Positions 46,797 to 55,337 of a DNA stretch of 64,000 nt are shown piece after piece. The position numbers and the translations under genes were made by a program. The number at the start of each line of letters is the position of its first letter. Positions within the stretch are counted from its first letter, which is position 1. The notes beneath the pieces were generated by a model. That model made no database searches and was not told where the DNA came from. It was given only the letters and a program-made list of their open reading frames with translations. Source of the stretch: Arsenicicoccus piscis (GTDB lineage: Bacteria; Actinomycetota; Actinomycetes; Actinomycetales; Dermatophilaceae); assembly GCF_022568835.1 (NCBI RefSeq), contig NZ_JAKZHV010000001.1, forward strand, positions 558,001 through 622,000. The letters are read 5' to 3'.

Positions 46797-47615
46797 ATGA
46801 GTCTGCCGACAACCGTCCGAGCCCGGGGCGGCGGGGTGCCTGCACGGGTCACCGGGGCGCCCACCCGGGCGCCGGATCTCGTCCTCGTGCAGACGACGCC
46901 ACCGTCCCGGCATCGAACGGCGATGCTCGACTGCCTGGTCCGCGCGATCTCCGGGCGACGCCCGGGCATCGAGGTGCACGTGGCCCAGCCCGCAGGGATG
47001 TGGCCCTCGCTCGAGGAGATCGTGGTCGACCTCGACCGCCGCGGCCGCCAGGGCGTGCTCGTGCCGCTGCTGCTCGCACGCCTGCCGCAGCTGCCGCCCG
47101 AGCTCCTCACGCCCGTCCCGGCCCGCGGCGTCGTGAGCGGCGGGGTGCTCGGGCCGGACCCGATGCTCGCGAGCATCCTGCTCGACCGGGTCTACTCCTG
47201 CGGGGCGCAGCTCGGCGACACGATCATCATCGCGGGTCCGCACGAGCACCCGGGTGCGGCCGACGACCTGCAGCTGGTCGCCGAGCACGTCCGCCGCAGC
47301 TGGCCCGGCCGGGTGCTCGTCGCCGAGCGGCCCGATGCCGCCACGGTCACGGCCACGCTCGAAGCCGCCCGCACCCCCACGCACCGGGCGGTCGTGCTCG
47401 CGCCGTACGTCCTCACCGAGGACACCTTCACCGAGTCGCTCCGCGACGTCCCCGTAGACCGGGTGGCCAGGCCGCTGACCTGCACCGCCACGCTCGTGTC
47501 CCTGGTGGAGTCGCGCTACGAGACCGGCCGGGTGCGCCTGGAGCGCGACGCCGAGCTCGCCACGGGGCGACGCGAGGTGCCGTGGCCGGCGGGGGTGCAC
47601 CGCGTCACGGCGTGA
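46797..47615 (+). CDS. Sirohydrochlorin-chelatase (CbiX)-like protein lacking the metal histidines
   Basis: A 272-residue protein with two CbiX-type half domains (PDLVLVQTTPPSRHRTAML; later RAVVLAPYVLTEDTFTESL). CbiX/SirB chelatases insert Co or Fe into sirohydrochlorin using histidine in a GHGS motif and a second one in the C-terminal half. Here the first motif reads VQTTPP and the second half reads APYVLTED, so the expected ligands are absent. Either it has another role or the fold only resembles CbiX. ATG 46797 follows AGGGAGG. No sulfite or nitrite reductase gene is adjacent. Confidence 0.75.
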   Translation: MSLPTTVRARGGGVPARVTGAPTRAPDLVLVQTTPPSRHRTAMLDCLVRAISGRRPGIEVHVAQPAGMWPSLEEIVVDLDRRGRQGVLVPLLLARLPQLPPELLTPVPARGVVSGGVLGPDPMLASILLDRVYSCGAQLGDTIIIAGPHEHPGAADDLQLVAEHVRRSWPGRVLVAERPDAATVTATLEAARTPTHRAVVLAPYVLTEDTFTESLRDVPVDRVARPLTCTATLVSLVESRYETGRVRLERDAELATGRREVPWPAGVHRVTA

Positions 47616-47697
47616 CCCGCGGCGGCGCACCGCGTCACCGCGTGACCCGTGCTGGACGGATCCGCCCCCGCCGCCGCGACCGGGAGAGGATGGCGTC

Positions 47698-48423
47698 ATG
47701 CTCGCTCCCGCACAGACCCCGTTCGACGCGTTCGTCTTCGACATGGACGGCACGCTGACCGACACCGAGGCGGTGTGGGACGACATCCGCCGCGACCTGG
47801 CCGCCCGGCACGACCGGCCGTGGCCCGACGGCGCGACCCAGGCGATGATGGGCATGAGCACGCCCGAGTGGAGCTCCTACCTGGTCGAGACCGTCGGGCT
47901 GCCCGGCACCCCCGAGGAGGCCGCCCAGGAGACCATCGACGCCATGGTCGAGCAGTACCACCGCGACCTGACGCTCGTCCCGGGCGCCGTCGCGGCCGTG
48001 CGTCGGATGGCGGCCGAGCGGCCCATCGGGCTGGCCACCTCCTCGCCGCGGGTGCTCATCACGGCCGCGCTGGACGAGATGGGGGTGACCGACCTCTTCG
48101 GCGCCACCGTGTCCACCGAGGAGGTCGCCGCCGGCAAGCCCGCGCCGGACGGCTACCTGCGGGTCTGCCAGCTGCTCGGGGTCGACCCCACCCGGTGCGC
48201 CGCGATCGAGGACTCCACCAACGGCATCCGGTCGGCGCTCGCGGCCGGGATGACCGTCATCGCCCTGCCGCCGCACTTCCACCCACCCGCCCAGGACGTG
48301 CTCGACCGCTGCGCCGCTGTCATCGGCTCCCTCGACGAGCTCACCGAGGACCTGCTCGTGCAGATCTCGCCGCGCAGCACCACCGCGAGCACCACCGCTC
48401 CGAAGGAGGACACCCACCCGTGA
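47698..48423 (+). CDS. HAD-superfamily phosphatase (beta-phosphoglucomutase-like)
   Basis: A 241-residue cytoplasmic hydrolase. HAD motif I is FDMDGTLTDTE, motif II is the Ser pair in LATSSPR, motif III is the Lys of AAGKPAPDGYL, and motif IV is AIEDSTNGIRSA. The helical cap lies between residues about 20 and 90. It probably dephosphorylates a sugar phosphate or similar metabolite. ATG 47698; its stop overlaps the transglutaminase start by 4 bp (GTGA), so the two are translationally coupled. Confidence 0.92.
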   Translation: MLAPAQTPFDAFVFDMDGTLTDTEAVWDDIRRDLAARHDRPWPDGATQAMMGMSTPEWSSYLVETVGLPGTPEEAAQETIDAMVEQYHRDLTLVPGAVAAVRRMAAERPIGLATSSPRVLITAALDEMGVTDLFGATVSTEEVAAGKPAPDGYLRVCQLLGVDPTRCAAIEDSTNGIRSALAAGMTVIALPPHFHPPAQDVLDRCAAVIGSLDELTEDLLVQISPRSTTASTTAPKEDTHP

Positions 48424-49262
48424 ACGACCGCACCATCGACACCAACCAGCACCCGACGTCGGTCTCGGTCACCGCGCACGTCGAGGCCCAGGTGACCACG
48501 GTCTCCGATCTGGTCTTCTCGGTCGCCGTCGCGACCACGCCGACCGGTCCCGCCGTTACCGACGAGACACTCACCGTGACCGTCGACGGTCAGCAGATGG
48601 TGCTCGAGGAGATCGAGGCGCCGTTCGGCGGGCGGCTGCACCTCGCCAACGGCATCCCCGCCGGGCAGCTGGTGATGGACTACGCCGCGACCACGAGCGG
48701 CTCGGCGCCCGGCGGCATCGTGACCGCCTACGAGGCGGTGCAGTTCTGCCGGCCCTCGCGCTACGCCGAGTCCGACAAGCTCGCGATCATCGGGTCCAAG
48801 CGGTTCCAAGGCCTGGCCGGGCAGGAGCTGATCGACCGGATCGTCGACTGGGTCCACGAGAACCTCTTCTACGTCCCCGGCTCGAGCGGGCCCACCGACG
48901 GCGCCGTCGACACCTACCTCGCCCAGGAAGGCGTCTGCCGCGACTTCGCGCACCTGACCATCGCCATGCTGCGGGCCTGCGGCATCCCGGCCCGTCTCGT
49001 CGCGGTCTACGCCCCCGGGCTGACGCCGATGGACTTCCACGCCGTGGTCGAGGCGGCGCTCGACGGCCGTTGGCAGGTCGTCGACGCGACGCGGCTCGCA
49101 CCCCGCGCGTCGCTCGTGCGGATCGCGACCGGCGCGGACGCCGGCGAGACGTCCTTCCTCACCACCCAGTCCGGCGGGCTGGTCCTCGGTGACCTGACCG
49201 TCACCGCGGTCGCCGACGGCGGGCTGCCTACCGAGGATCCGCAGGCGGTTGTCTACCTGTAG
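48420..49262 (+). CDS. Transglutaminase-fold protein (first of three)
   Basis: A 280-residue protein with a Transglut_N-like beta domain and a transglutaminase core. The catalytic triad can be placed: Cys 173 in EGVCRDFAHLTIAMLRACGIPAR, His in MDFHAVVEA and Asp in VVDATRLAPR. Such bacterial proteins act as cysteine peptidases or amide-bond enzymes. It is coupled to the HAD gene. Its relatives at 51757 and 57970 are 2.5 and 9 kb away. The TAG stop lies in a GTAGACC motif, and another GTAGACC follows 4 bp later. Confidence 0.88.
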   Translation: MNDRTIDTNQHPTSVSVTAHVEAQVTTVSDLVFSVAVATTPTGPAVTDETLTVTVDGQQMVLEEIEAPFGGRLHLANGIPAGQLVMDYAATTSGSAPGGIVTAYEAVQFCRPSRYAESDKLAIIGSKRFQGLAGQELIDRIVDWVHENLFYVPGSSGPTDGAVDTYLAQEGVCRDFAHLTIAMLRACGIPARLVAVYAPGLTPMDFHAVVEAALDGRWQVVDATRLAPRASLVRIATGADAGETSFLTTQSGGLVLGDLTVTAVADGGLPTEDPQAVVYL

Positions 49263-49351
49263 ACCCTGGTAGACCGTTGCCTGGGTCGGCGCCGCGCCGG
49301 GCCCTGAGCCGGCTCGGCGTCGCGCCGGGCCCTGGCCGCCGGGTGGCGGCC

Positions 49352-50011
49352 TCAGTTCGGCGTCGGCGCCTCCAGCGGCTGGGTGCGGGGGAACGCCCGC
49401 ACTTCGCGGACCAGGTCGATCTCGGTCGTGACCAGCCCGCCGACCAGCTCCAGGCGGGCGACCGGGTCGTCCACGGCCAGGACCTCCAGGCGCGCCGTCA
49501 GGGCGAGCGGCACGAGGTCGGCGACCGTCCACGCGAGGGCCTCGGGCGGACCGTCGGCCAGGTCGAGCGGCTGGGCGCCGACCAGGTCGCAGTAGCCGTG
49601 ATATGCGGTGAGCAGGCGGCGAGCAGGCTCGGCCAGGTCGGCTGCCTCGCGGCCACCCGGGTCCAGCAGGCGCACCTGAGCGCGCTGGTAGCCCGCGCCC
49701 CCGGGAGTCTCGGGGAGGTCTACGGAATCGACGCGGAAGCGCCGCGCGCCCTGGACCAGCACCTCGAAGGCGCCGTCCCCGGTGGGGGCCGCGTGCTGCA
49801 CGACCGCCGAGCAGCCGACGTCGGACGTCGCCACGAAGCCGCCGGCACCAACCTCGCGACCCGCCCGGACGGTGACGACGCCGAGCTCGCGGGTGGGGTT
49901 CCGACCGCCGATGACCGAGGCGAGCAGCGCGACGTAGCGCGGCTCGAAGATCCGCAGCGGGAGCGGCCGCCCCGGGAACAGGACCGTGCCGAGGGGGAAG
50001 AGCGGGAGCAT
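49352..50011 (-). CDS. LON substrate-binding-domain protein
   Basis: A 219-residue protein consisting of the N-terminal (PUA-like) domain of Lon protease: LPLFPLGTVLFPGRPLPLRIFEPRY at the start and a late LEVLAVDDPVARLELVGGLVTTE. It has no AAA+ or protease domain, so it is the stand-alone form, likely a substrate- or partner-binding protein. ATG 50011 overlaps the stop of the upstream GGDEF gene by one base, so it is the second gene of a two-gene unit. Confidence 0.88.
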   Translation of the reverse strand: MLPLFPLGTVLFPGRPLPLRIFEPRYVALLASVIGGRNPTRELGVVTVRAGREVGAGGFVATSDVGCSAVVQHAAPTGDGAFEVLVQGARRFRVDSVDLPETPGGAGYQRAQVRLLDPGGREAADLAEPARRLLTAYHGYCDLVGAQPLDLADGPPEALAWTVADLVPLALTARLEVLAVDDPVARLELVGGLVTTEIDLVREVRAFPRTQPLEAPTPN

Positions 50012-51630
50012 CACCAGCGCTCACCCACCACGGCCCCGCCGCCACCGTGCTGGACCCGCGCGACGGCCCGCACGGCGAGCGCATAGAGGGTGGGCCCGTC
50101 GAGCGTCGCCGAGCAGGCGTAGCCCACGCTGGCGCGCAGCGGGACGGGTGGGTACCCGGTCTTCAGCTCACCCCCGACGACGGCGAGCAGGTCGACAGCC
50201 ACCAGCTGAGTCTCCTCCTCGGTGCGCGCGACCGGCAGCACCACGACGAAGCGTGCGCCGATCCGACCGACCGTCGCCGGCCGGGGCACCGCCTGCCCGA
50301 TGCTCTGCCCGAGCACGTTGACGAGCGTCTCGGCGGCCACGCTGCGGGTCTGCGCCCACTCGTCGGCGGCGAGCGGCAAGCCTGCGACGTCGACGACGAC
50401 GACGGCTGGCACAGCGACCGGCGGCGCCCCGATCGGCTCGGTGGGGCCGCCCGTGATGTCGCGCAGCCGGCTCTCGATCACGTCGGCGGTGGCGAGCCCG
50501 CTGAGCGGGTCGCGGCGGCGGGACCAGGCAGCCCGGTCGACGGCGCCGCGGCGCTCGATGCCGCGGCCTGCGGCCTCGGTCATCTCCTCGAGCGCGACCC
50601 GGTCGAACGGCTCGTAGACCCCCTCGAACGGTCCCAGCTCGGCGACCAGCCAGATCTCGTCCTGGCCGCGCACGACCGGCAGGCCGGACAGCCGGCTGGT
50701 CGAGCGCGGCGGCCACGGCCGCAGGTGCACGTGCGACCCGCGCAGCAGCTCCTGGCTGTGCTCGACGAGCGCGTGCAGCAGGGCGTCGATGTCACCGGCG
50801 CTCGCCATCGCGGCATCGGCCCGCTCGACCAGCGCCGCGCGACGGCGCCTCTCGAAGCGGCTGTTGACCCAGCGCGCCGAGACGACGAAGGCGACCATCG
50901 CGGCGGCCAGCACGAGCGGCCGGACCGGCCCGGGGGCCAGCACCGTCCCGACGAACCAGCCGATCAGTCCGAGCAGCACCTGCGGCCCGAGCATCGCCCA
51001 GACGTACCGGTGCTGCCACCAGCGCACCTCCCCCGCGTTGGCGAGGAAGCGGTCGAACAGGTCGATCATCGCGGGCTGCCCGAGGGCGTAGGCCGCGCAG
51101 GCCAGGGCGACCCCGACCGCCGACCCGAGCGCACCACCCCACAGCGTCGAGACGATCAGGTAGATCGTGGTGGCGGTCAGCAGCGGCGGCACCACGATCG
51201 TCATGTTGACGAACGCGATCGCGACCATGTGGCGGGTGGCGAGCTCGACGACGATGACGACCGCGAGCCAGAGCATCAGCACGGTGTGACCCGGCAGGGT
51301 GACCAGCCAGAAGCCCAGCACGCCGGTGTCCATCATGAGCAGGTTGATGATCAGGCGGGTGCGGATGACGACGGGGTTCACCATCGCCCAGACCACGAGC
51401 AGCGCGGCCCACCAGCCGTCCGGCAGCTCCGGGAGGACGAGCGGGCCGCCGGCGAGGAAGGACCCGAGCTGGCCGCCGAGCAGCGCGAGGAGGGTGACCG
51501 TCGCGGCGATGATGACGACGCAGGCGGCCCCCACGCGACTGGCCTCGGGCGTCGCCGCCCACACCCGTCCGGGTCCGCCGAGCTGGTAGGACAGCAACCG
51601 ACGCCACTGCAACCGTCGCCGTCGTTCCAC
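50011..51630 (-). CDS. Membrane protein with a degenerate GGDEF domain
   Basis: A 539-residue protein. Residues about 25-270 form 7-8 hydrophobic segments. Residues about 290-360 look like a divergent sensor region, and from about 370 a GGDEF-type fold begins with DPLSGLATADVIESRL. In the signature position the sequence is RIGARFVVVLP, not R-x-GGDEF, so diguanylate cyclase activity is not expected; it may be a c-di-GMP or GTP-responsive sensor. GTG 51630 lies 11 bases after AGGAGG. The divergent transglutaminase gene starts 126 bp away. Downstream it overlaps the LON-domain gene. Confidence 0.8.
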   Translation of the reverse strand: MERRRRLQWRRLLSYQLGGPGRVWAATPEASRVGAACVVIIAATVTLLALLGGQLGSFLAGGPLVLPELPDGWWAALLVVWAMVNPVVIRTRLIINLLMMDTGVLGFWLVTLPGHTVLMLWLAVVIVVELATRHMVAIAFVNMTIVVPPLLTATTIYLIVSTLWGGALGSAVGVALACAAYALGQPAMIDLFDRFLANAGEVRWWQHRYVWAMLGPQVLLGLIGWFVGTVLAPGPVRPLVLAAAMVAFVVSARWVNSRFERRRRAALVERADAAMASAGDIDALLHALVEHSQELLRGSHVHLRPWPPRSTSRLSGLPVVRGQDEIWLVAELGPFEGVYEPFDRVALEEMTEAAGRGIERRGAVDRAAWSRRRDPLSGLATADVIESRLRDITGGPTEPIGAPPVAVPAVVVVDVAGLPLAADEWAQTRSVAAETLVNVLGQSIGQAVPRPATVGRIGARFVVVLPVARTEEETQLVAVDLLAVVGGELKTGYPPVPLRASVGYACSATLDGPTLYALAVRAVARVQHGGGGAVVGERW

Positions 51631-51756
51631 CGCCGTCCTCACCTCCTGGTCCGATCCCCTCCCGAGATCGTCGTCGATCCCGCAGTCGCGCGTGGGTTTA
51701 CCCACCCGAAACCTCCCAGGTACGCGCACCGCACGCTCAAGCCCTACGGTGGGCAC

Positions 51757-54700
51757 GTGACGATCAGAGTGGCTCTCGACCATCGGACGACCTACCGCTT
51801 CGAGCGGCCGGTCACCATCCACCCCCACACGGTGCGGCTGCGGCCCGCACCGCACTCGCGGACCCCGATCGAGGCCTACTCGCTCGACATCACGCCCAAG
51901 AATCACTTCATCAACTGGCAGCAGGACGCCTTCGGCAACTATCTCGCCCGTCTGGTCTTCCCCGAGCCCGCCAGCGAGCTGTCGATCAACGTCGGTGTCG
52001 TGGCCGACATGACGGTGATCAACCCGTTCGACTTCTTCGTGGAGGACTACGCCGAGCACGTCCCCTTCAGCTACCCGGCCGACCTGCGCTCCGACCTCGA
52101 ACCCTACCTGCGCCGGGTCGACGACGGCGCACCGGGGTCGGGTCCCAGCGCCCAGGTGCTCGAGTGGATCGACCAGCACGTCCCGAAGCCCGAACCGGTG
52201 ACCGTCGACGCCGACGGCGAGAAGTCCGGCGGCATGCGGATCGTCGACTTCCTGGTCGCGGTCAACCAGGCCGTCCAGCGCGACGTCGCCTACACGGTGC
52301 GGCTCGAGCCCGGTGTCCAGTCGCCCGACGAGACCCTGACCAAGGCCCTCGGGTCGTGCCGCGACTCGGCCTGGCTGCTCGTGTCGGTGCTGCGCGAGCT
52401 CGGCCTCGCCGCGCGGTTCGTCTCGGGCTACCTCGTCCAGCTGACCTCCGACATCAGCTCCATCGACGGACCCGACGGACCGGCCGCCGACTTCACCGAC
52501 CTGCACGCCTGGGCCGAGGTCTACGTGCCCGGCGCGGGGTGGATCGGCCTGGACGCGACCTCCGGCCTGTTCGCCGGCGAGGGCCACATCCCCCTGTCCT
52601 GCACCCCGCACCCCTCGGCCGCCGCCCCGATCTCGGGGGCGACCGACTTCGTCGGGGTGGACTTCGAGTTCTCCAACACCGTCCGCCGCGTGCACGAGGA
52701 CCCGCGCGTCACCAAGCCCTACTCCGACGAGCAGTGGGAGCAGGTCGCCGCCCTCGGTCGGCACGTCGACTCGATCCTCTCCGACCGGGACGTGCGGCTG
52801 ACGATGGGCGGCGAGCCGACCTTCGTGTCGGCGTTCGGCACCGCGACCCCGCAGTGGGAGTCCGCCGCAGACGGCCCCGAGAAGCGCGAGCGCGCGGCCG
52901 AGCTCGCCGAGCTGCTCCGCCGACGCTGGGCCACCGGCGGCATCACCCACCACGGCCAGGGCAAGTGGTATCCCGGTGAGCCGCTGCCGCGCTGGCAGAT
53001 CGGCCTGACCTGGCGCACCGACGGCGAACCACTGTGGCGCGACCCCGCGCTGCTGGACGAGCCGTGGTCGCCCGGCCCCTACCTCGACACGCCGACGGAG
53101 GCCGCCGACAAGGCCCGTGTGCTCGCGCACGCCATCGCGGCGCGGCTCGGCATCGGCGACGACCTGGTGCTACCGGGCTACGAGGACCCGCTCGACACGG
53201 TCCTCGCCGAGGCGCGCCAGCCCCGCGGCGACCGGCCCGAGGACGACGTCGAGCCGGACGACCCGGCGCTCGCCTCCGAGACCGGACGCGCGGGCATCGT
53301 CGACCGGCACGACGCCACGGTCGGCACGCCCGCCGGCTGGATCATCCCCGTCTTCCCCGACCCCGACGGCGAGGGCTGGGCCACCGCCCGCTGGCGGATG
53401 CGCCGCCGGCACGTCTTCCTCACCTCCGGCACCAGCCCGATGGGGCTGCGCCTGCCGCTGTCGTCCGTGGCCTGGGGCGAGGCCCCCGCGGAGACCGAGC
53501 GGTCCACCTTCGAGGAGCGGGGCGACCTGCCCTCGGGCGAGCCCTCCGGCGGAGCAGAGTCGGTGCGGCCGGCGCCGGTGCTGCCCATCGACACCTCCCC
53601 CCGCACCGCGCTCGTCATCGAGCAGCGCGAGGGGCACCTCTTCGCGTTCCTCCCGCCCCTGCAGCGCCTCGAGGATGCCGTAGACCTCCTGGCCGCCATC
53701 GAGTCCGCCGCGGCCGAGACGGGCACGAAGGTCGTGCTCGAGGGCTACGCGCCGCCCGGCGACCCGCGCACCAAGACGATCACCGTGACGCCGGACCCCG
53801 GGGTGATCGAGGTCAACGTGATGCCGACGTCGAGCTGGGACGAGCTCGAGGAGCTCACGACCACGCTGTTCGACGACGCCCGGCACGCCGGCCTCGCCAC
53901 CGAGAAGTTCGACACCGACGGCACCCACACCGGCACCGGCGGCGGCAACCACATCACCCTCGGTGGCTCCACCCCGGCCGAGTCGCCGATGCTGCGCCGG
54001 CCCGACCTGCTGCGCTCGCTGATCACCTTCTGGCAGCACCACCCGGGGCTGTCCTACGTGTTCAGCGGCAAGTTCATCGGCCCGACCAGCCAGAGCCCCC
54101 GCGTCGACGAGGGCCGGCCCGAGACGCTCTACGAGCTGGAGCTGGCGTTCAGCGAGCTGGACGCGATGCTGGCCGACGCCCAGGTCAACCACGATCCGGC
54201 GAGCGAGATCGAGGCCGACCGCTCGGTCGACGAGACCTGGGACGAGCGGCGCGCCCGCCGCAGCACCTCCCAGCTGTGGCTGACCGACCGGTTGCTGCGC
54301 CACCTGCTCACCGACATCACGGGCAACACCCACCGCTCGGAGTTCTGCATCGACAAGCTCTACAGCCCGGACTCCGAGCGGGGCCGCCTGGGTCTGCTCG
54401 AGATGCGCGGCTTCGAGATGCCGCCGCACCCGAGGCTGTCGCTGCTGCAGGCCGCGCTCGTGCGCACCCTCGTGGCCCGGTTCTGGGACGAGCCCTACCG
54501 CGCGCCGCTCATCAACTGGGGCACCCGGCTGCACGACCGGTTCCTGCTGCCGGCGTTCGCCGCCGCCGACCTGCGCGACGTCGTCGCCGACCTCAACCGC
54601 TACCTCGCCGAGACGGCAGCCGAGGGCCCGGACGGGACCGCCGTGCCGCAGTTCGACGAGGCGTGGTTCAACCCGTTCCTCGAGTTCCGCTTCCCCCGCC

Positions 54701-55320
54701 TCGGCGAGGTCGACGTGGCCGGCGTGCACCTGGAGCTGCGCCAGGCGATCGAGCCGTGGCACGTCCTCGGCGAGGAGGTGTCGCTCACCGGCACCTCGCG
54801 CTACGTCGACTCCTCGGTGGAGCGCGTGCAGATCGCGGTCCAGGGCCTGGTCGAGGGCCGGCACGTGGTCACCTGCAACGGCGTCCCGGTGCCGCTGGTC
54901 TCCACCGCCGGTGCGGGCTGGGGGCTGGGCTCGGAGTCCACGGCCGGCGCCCCGGCTTCGGCCAAGGTCGGCGGCGTCCGGTTCCGCGCGTGGGCGCCGC
55001 CGTCGGCGCTGCACCCGACGATCGGCATCCACTCGCCGCTGGTCTTCGACCTCGTCGACACCTGGAACGGCACGTCCCTCGGCGGCTTCACCTACCACGT
55101 GGTGCACCCCGGCGGCCGGGCCTACGACGACTACCCCGTCAACGCGGCGGCCGCCGAGTCGCGCCGCGCCTCGCGGTTCCACGCGCACGGGCACACCACG
55201 GGCCCCATCGACATGACCGGTTGGCCGACCACGCAGGCCCTGATCGGACCGCAGAGCACCGCGACGGGTGAGTATCCCGTCACGGTGGACCTGCGCCGGT
55301 TCGACAGGGGCCACCGCTGA
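51757..55320 (+). CDS. Transglutaminase-DUF2126 fusion protein (second of three)
   Basis: A 1187-residue cytoplasmic protein. Residues 1-300 comprise a bacterial transglutaminase N-domain (TTYRFERPVTIHPHTVRLRP) and core with Cys 201 in GSCRDSAWLL, His in DLHAWAEVYVPGAGW and Asp in GLDATSG. The remaining 880 residues are DUF2126 (LTMGGEPTFVS, GGGNHITLGGSTPAESP, FCIDKLYSP, LRQAIEPWHVLGEE). In the literature these proteins are predicted to form an amide-ligase/peptidase system with ATP-grasp and alpha-E proteins. GTG 51757 is chosen by homology. The next gene starts 17 bp later, so they are one operon. Confidence 0.9.
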   Translation: MTIRVALDHRTTYRFERPVTIHPHTVRLRPAPHSRTPIEAYSLDITPKNHFINWQQDAFGNYLARLVFPEPASELSINVGVVADMTVINPFDFFVEDYAEHVPFSYPADLRSDLEPYLRRVDDGAPGSGPSAQVLEWIDQHVPKPEPVTVDADGEKSGGMRIVDFLVAVNQAVQRDVAYTVRLEPGVQSPDETLTKALGSCRDSAWLLVSVLRELGLAARFVSGYLVQLTSDISSIDGPDGPAADFTDLHAWAEVYVPGAGWIGLDATSGLFAGEGHIPLSCTPHPSAAAPISGATDFVGVDFEFSNTVRRVHEDPRVTKPYSDEQWEQVAALGRHVDSILSDRDVRLTMGGEPTFVSAFGTATPQWESAADGPEKRERAAELAELLRRRWATGGITHHGQGKWYPGEPLPRWQIGLTWRTDGEPLWRDPALLDEPWSPGPYLDTPTEAADKARVLAHAIAARLGIGDDLVLPGYEDPLDTVLAEARQPRGDRPEDDVEPDDPALASETGRAGIVDRHDATVGTPAGWIIPVFPDPDGEGWATARWRMRRRHVFLTSGTSPMGLRLPLSSVAWGEAPAETERSTFEERGDLPSGEPSGGAESVRPAPVLPIDTSPRTALVIEQREGHLFAFLPPLQRLEDAVDLLAAIESAAAETGTKVVLEGYAPPGDPRTKTITVTPDPGVIEVNVMPTSSWDELEELTTTLFDDARHAGLATEKFDTDGTHTGTGGGNHITLGGSTPAESPMLRRPDLLRSLITFWQHHPGLSYVFSGKFIGPTSQSPRVDEGRPETLYELELAFSELDAMLADAQVNHDPASEIEADRSVDETWDERRARRSTSQLWLTDRLLRHLLTDITGNTHRSEFCIDKLYSPDSERGRLGLLEMRGFEMPPHPRLSLLQAALVRTLVARFWDEPYRAPLINWGTRLHDRFLLPAFAAADLRDVVADLNRYLAETAAEGPDGTAVPQFDEAWFNPFLEFRFPRLGEVDVAGVHLELRQAIEPWHVLGEEVSLTGTSRYVDSSVERVQIAVQGLVEGRHVVTCNGVPVPLVSTAGAGWGLGSESTAGAPASAKVGGVRFRAWAPPSALHPTIGIHSPLVFDLVDTWNGTSLGGFTYHVVHPGGRAYDDYPVNAAAAESRRASRFHAHGHTTGPIDMTGWPTTQALIGPQSTATGEYPVTVDLRRFDRGHR

Positions 55321-55337
55321 CGATCTAGGGTGTGGGA

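Noticed and set aside
44603..47176. 857-residue open frame on the minus strand across glyA
   Set aside because: It is a high-GC shadow of glyA and its neighbours, with composition like an antisense frame and no recognisable domain.
50047..51756. Open frame extending the transglutaminase-DUF2126 protein far upstream on the plus strand
   Set aside because: It is the complement of the GGDEF gene; homology of the plus-strand protein begins at GTG 51757.
51631..53130. N-terminal extension of the GGDEF protein to 1039 residues
   Set aside because: The extension is antisense to the transglutaminase-DUF2126 gene, has no domain likeness, and AGGAGG precedes GTG 51630.
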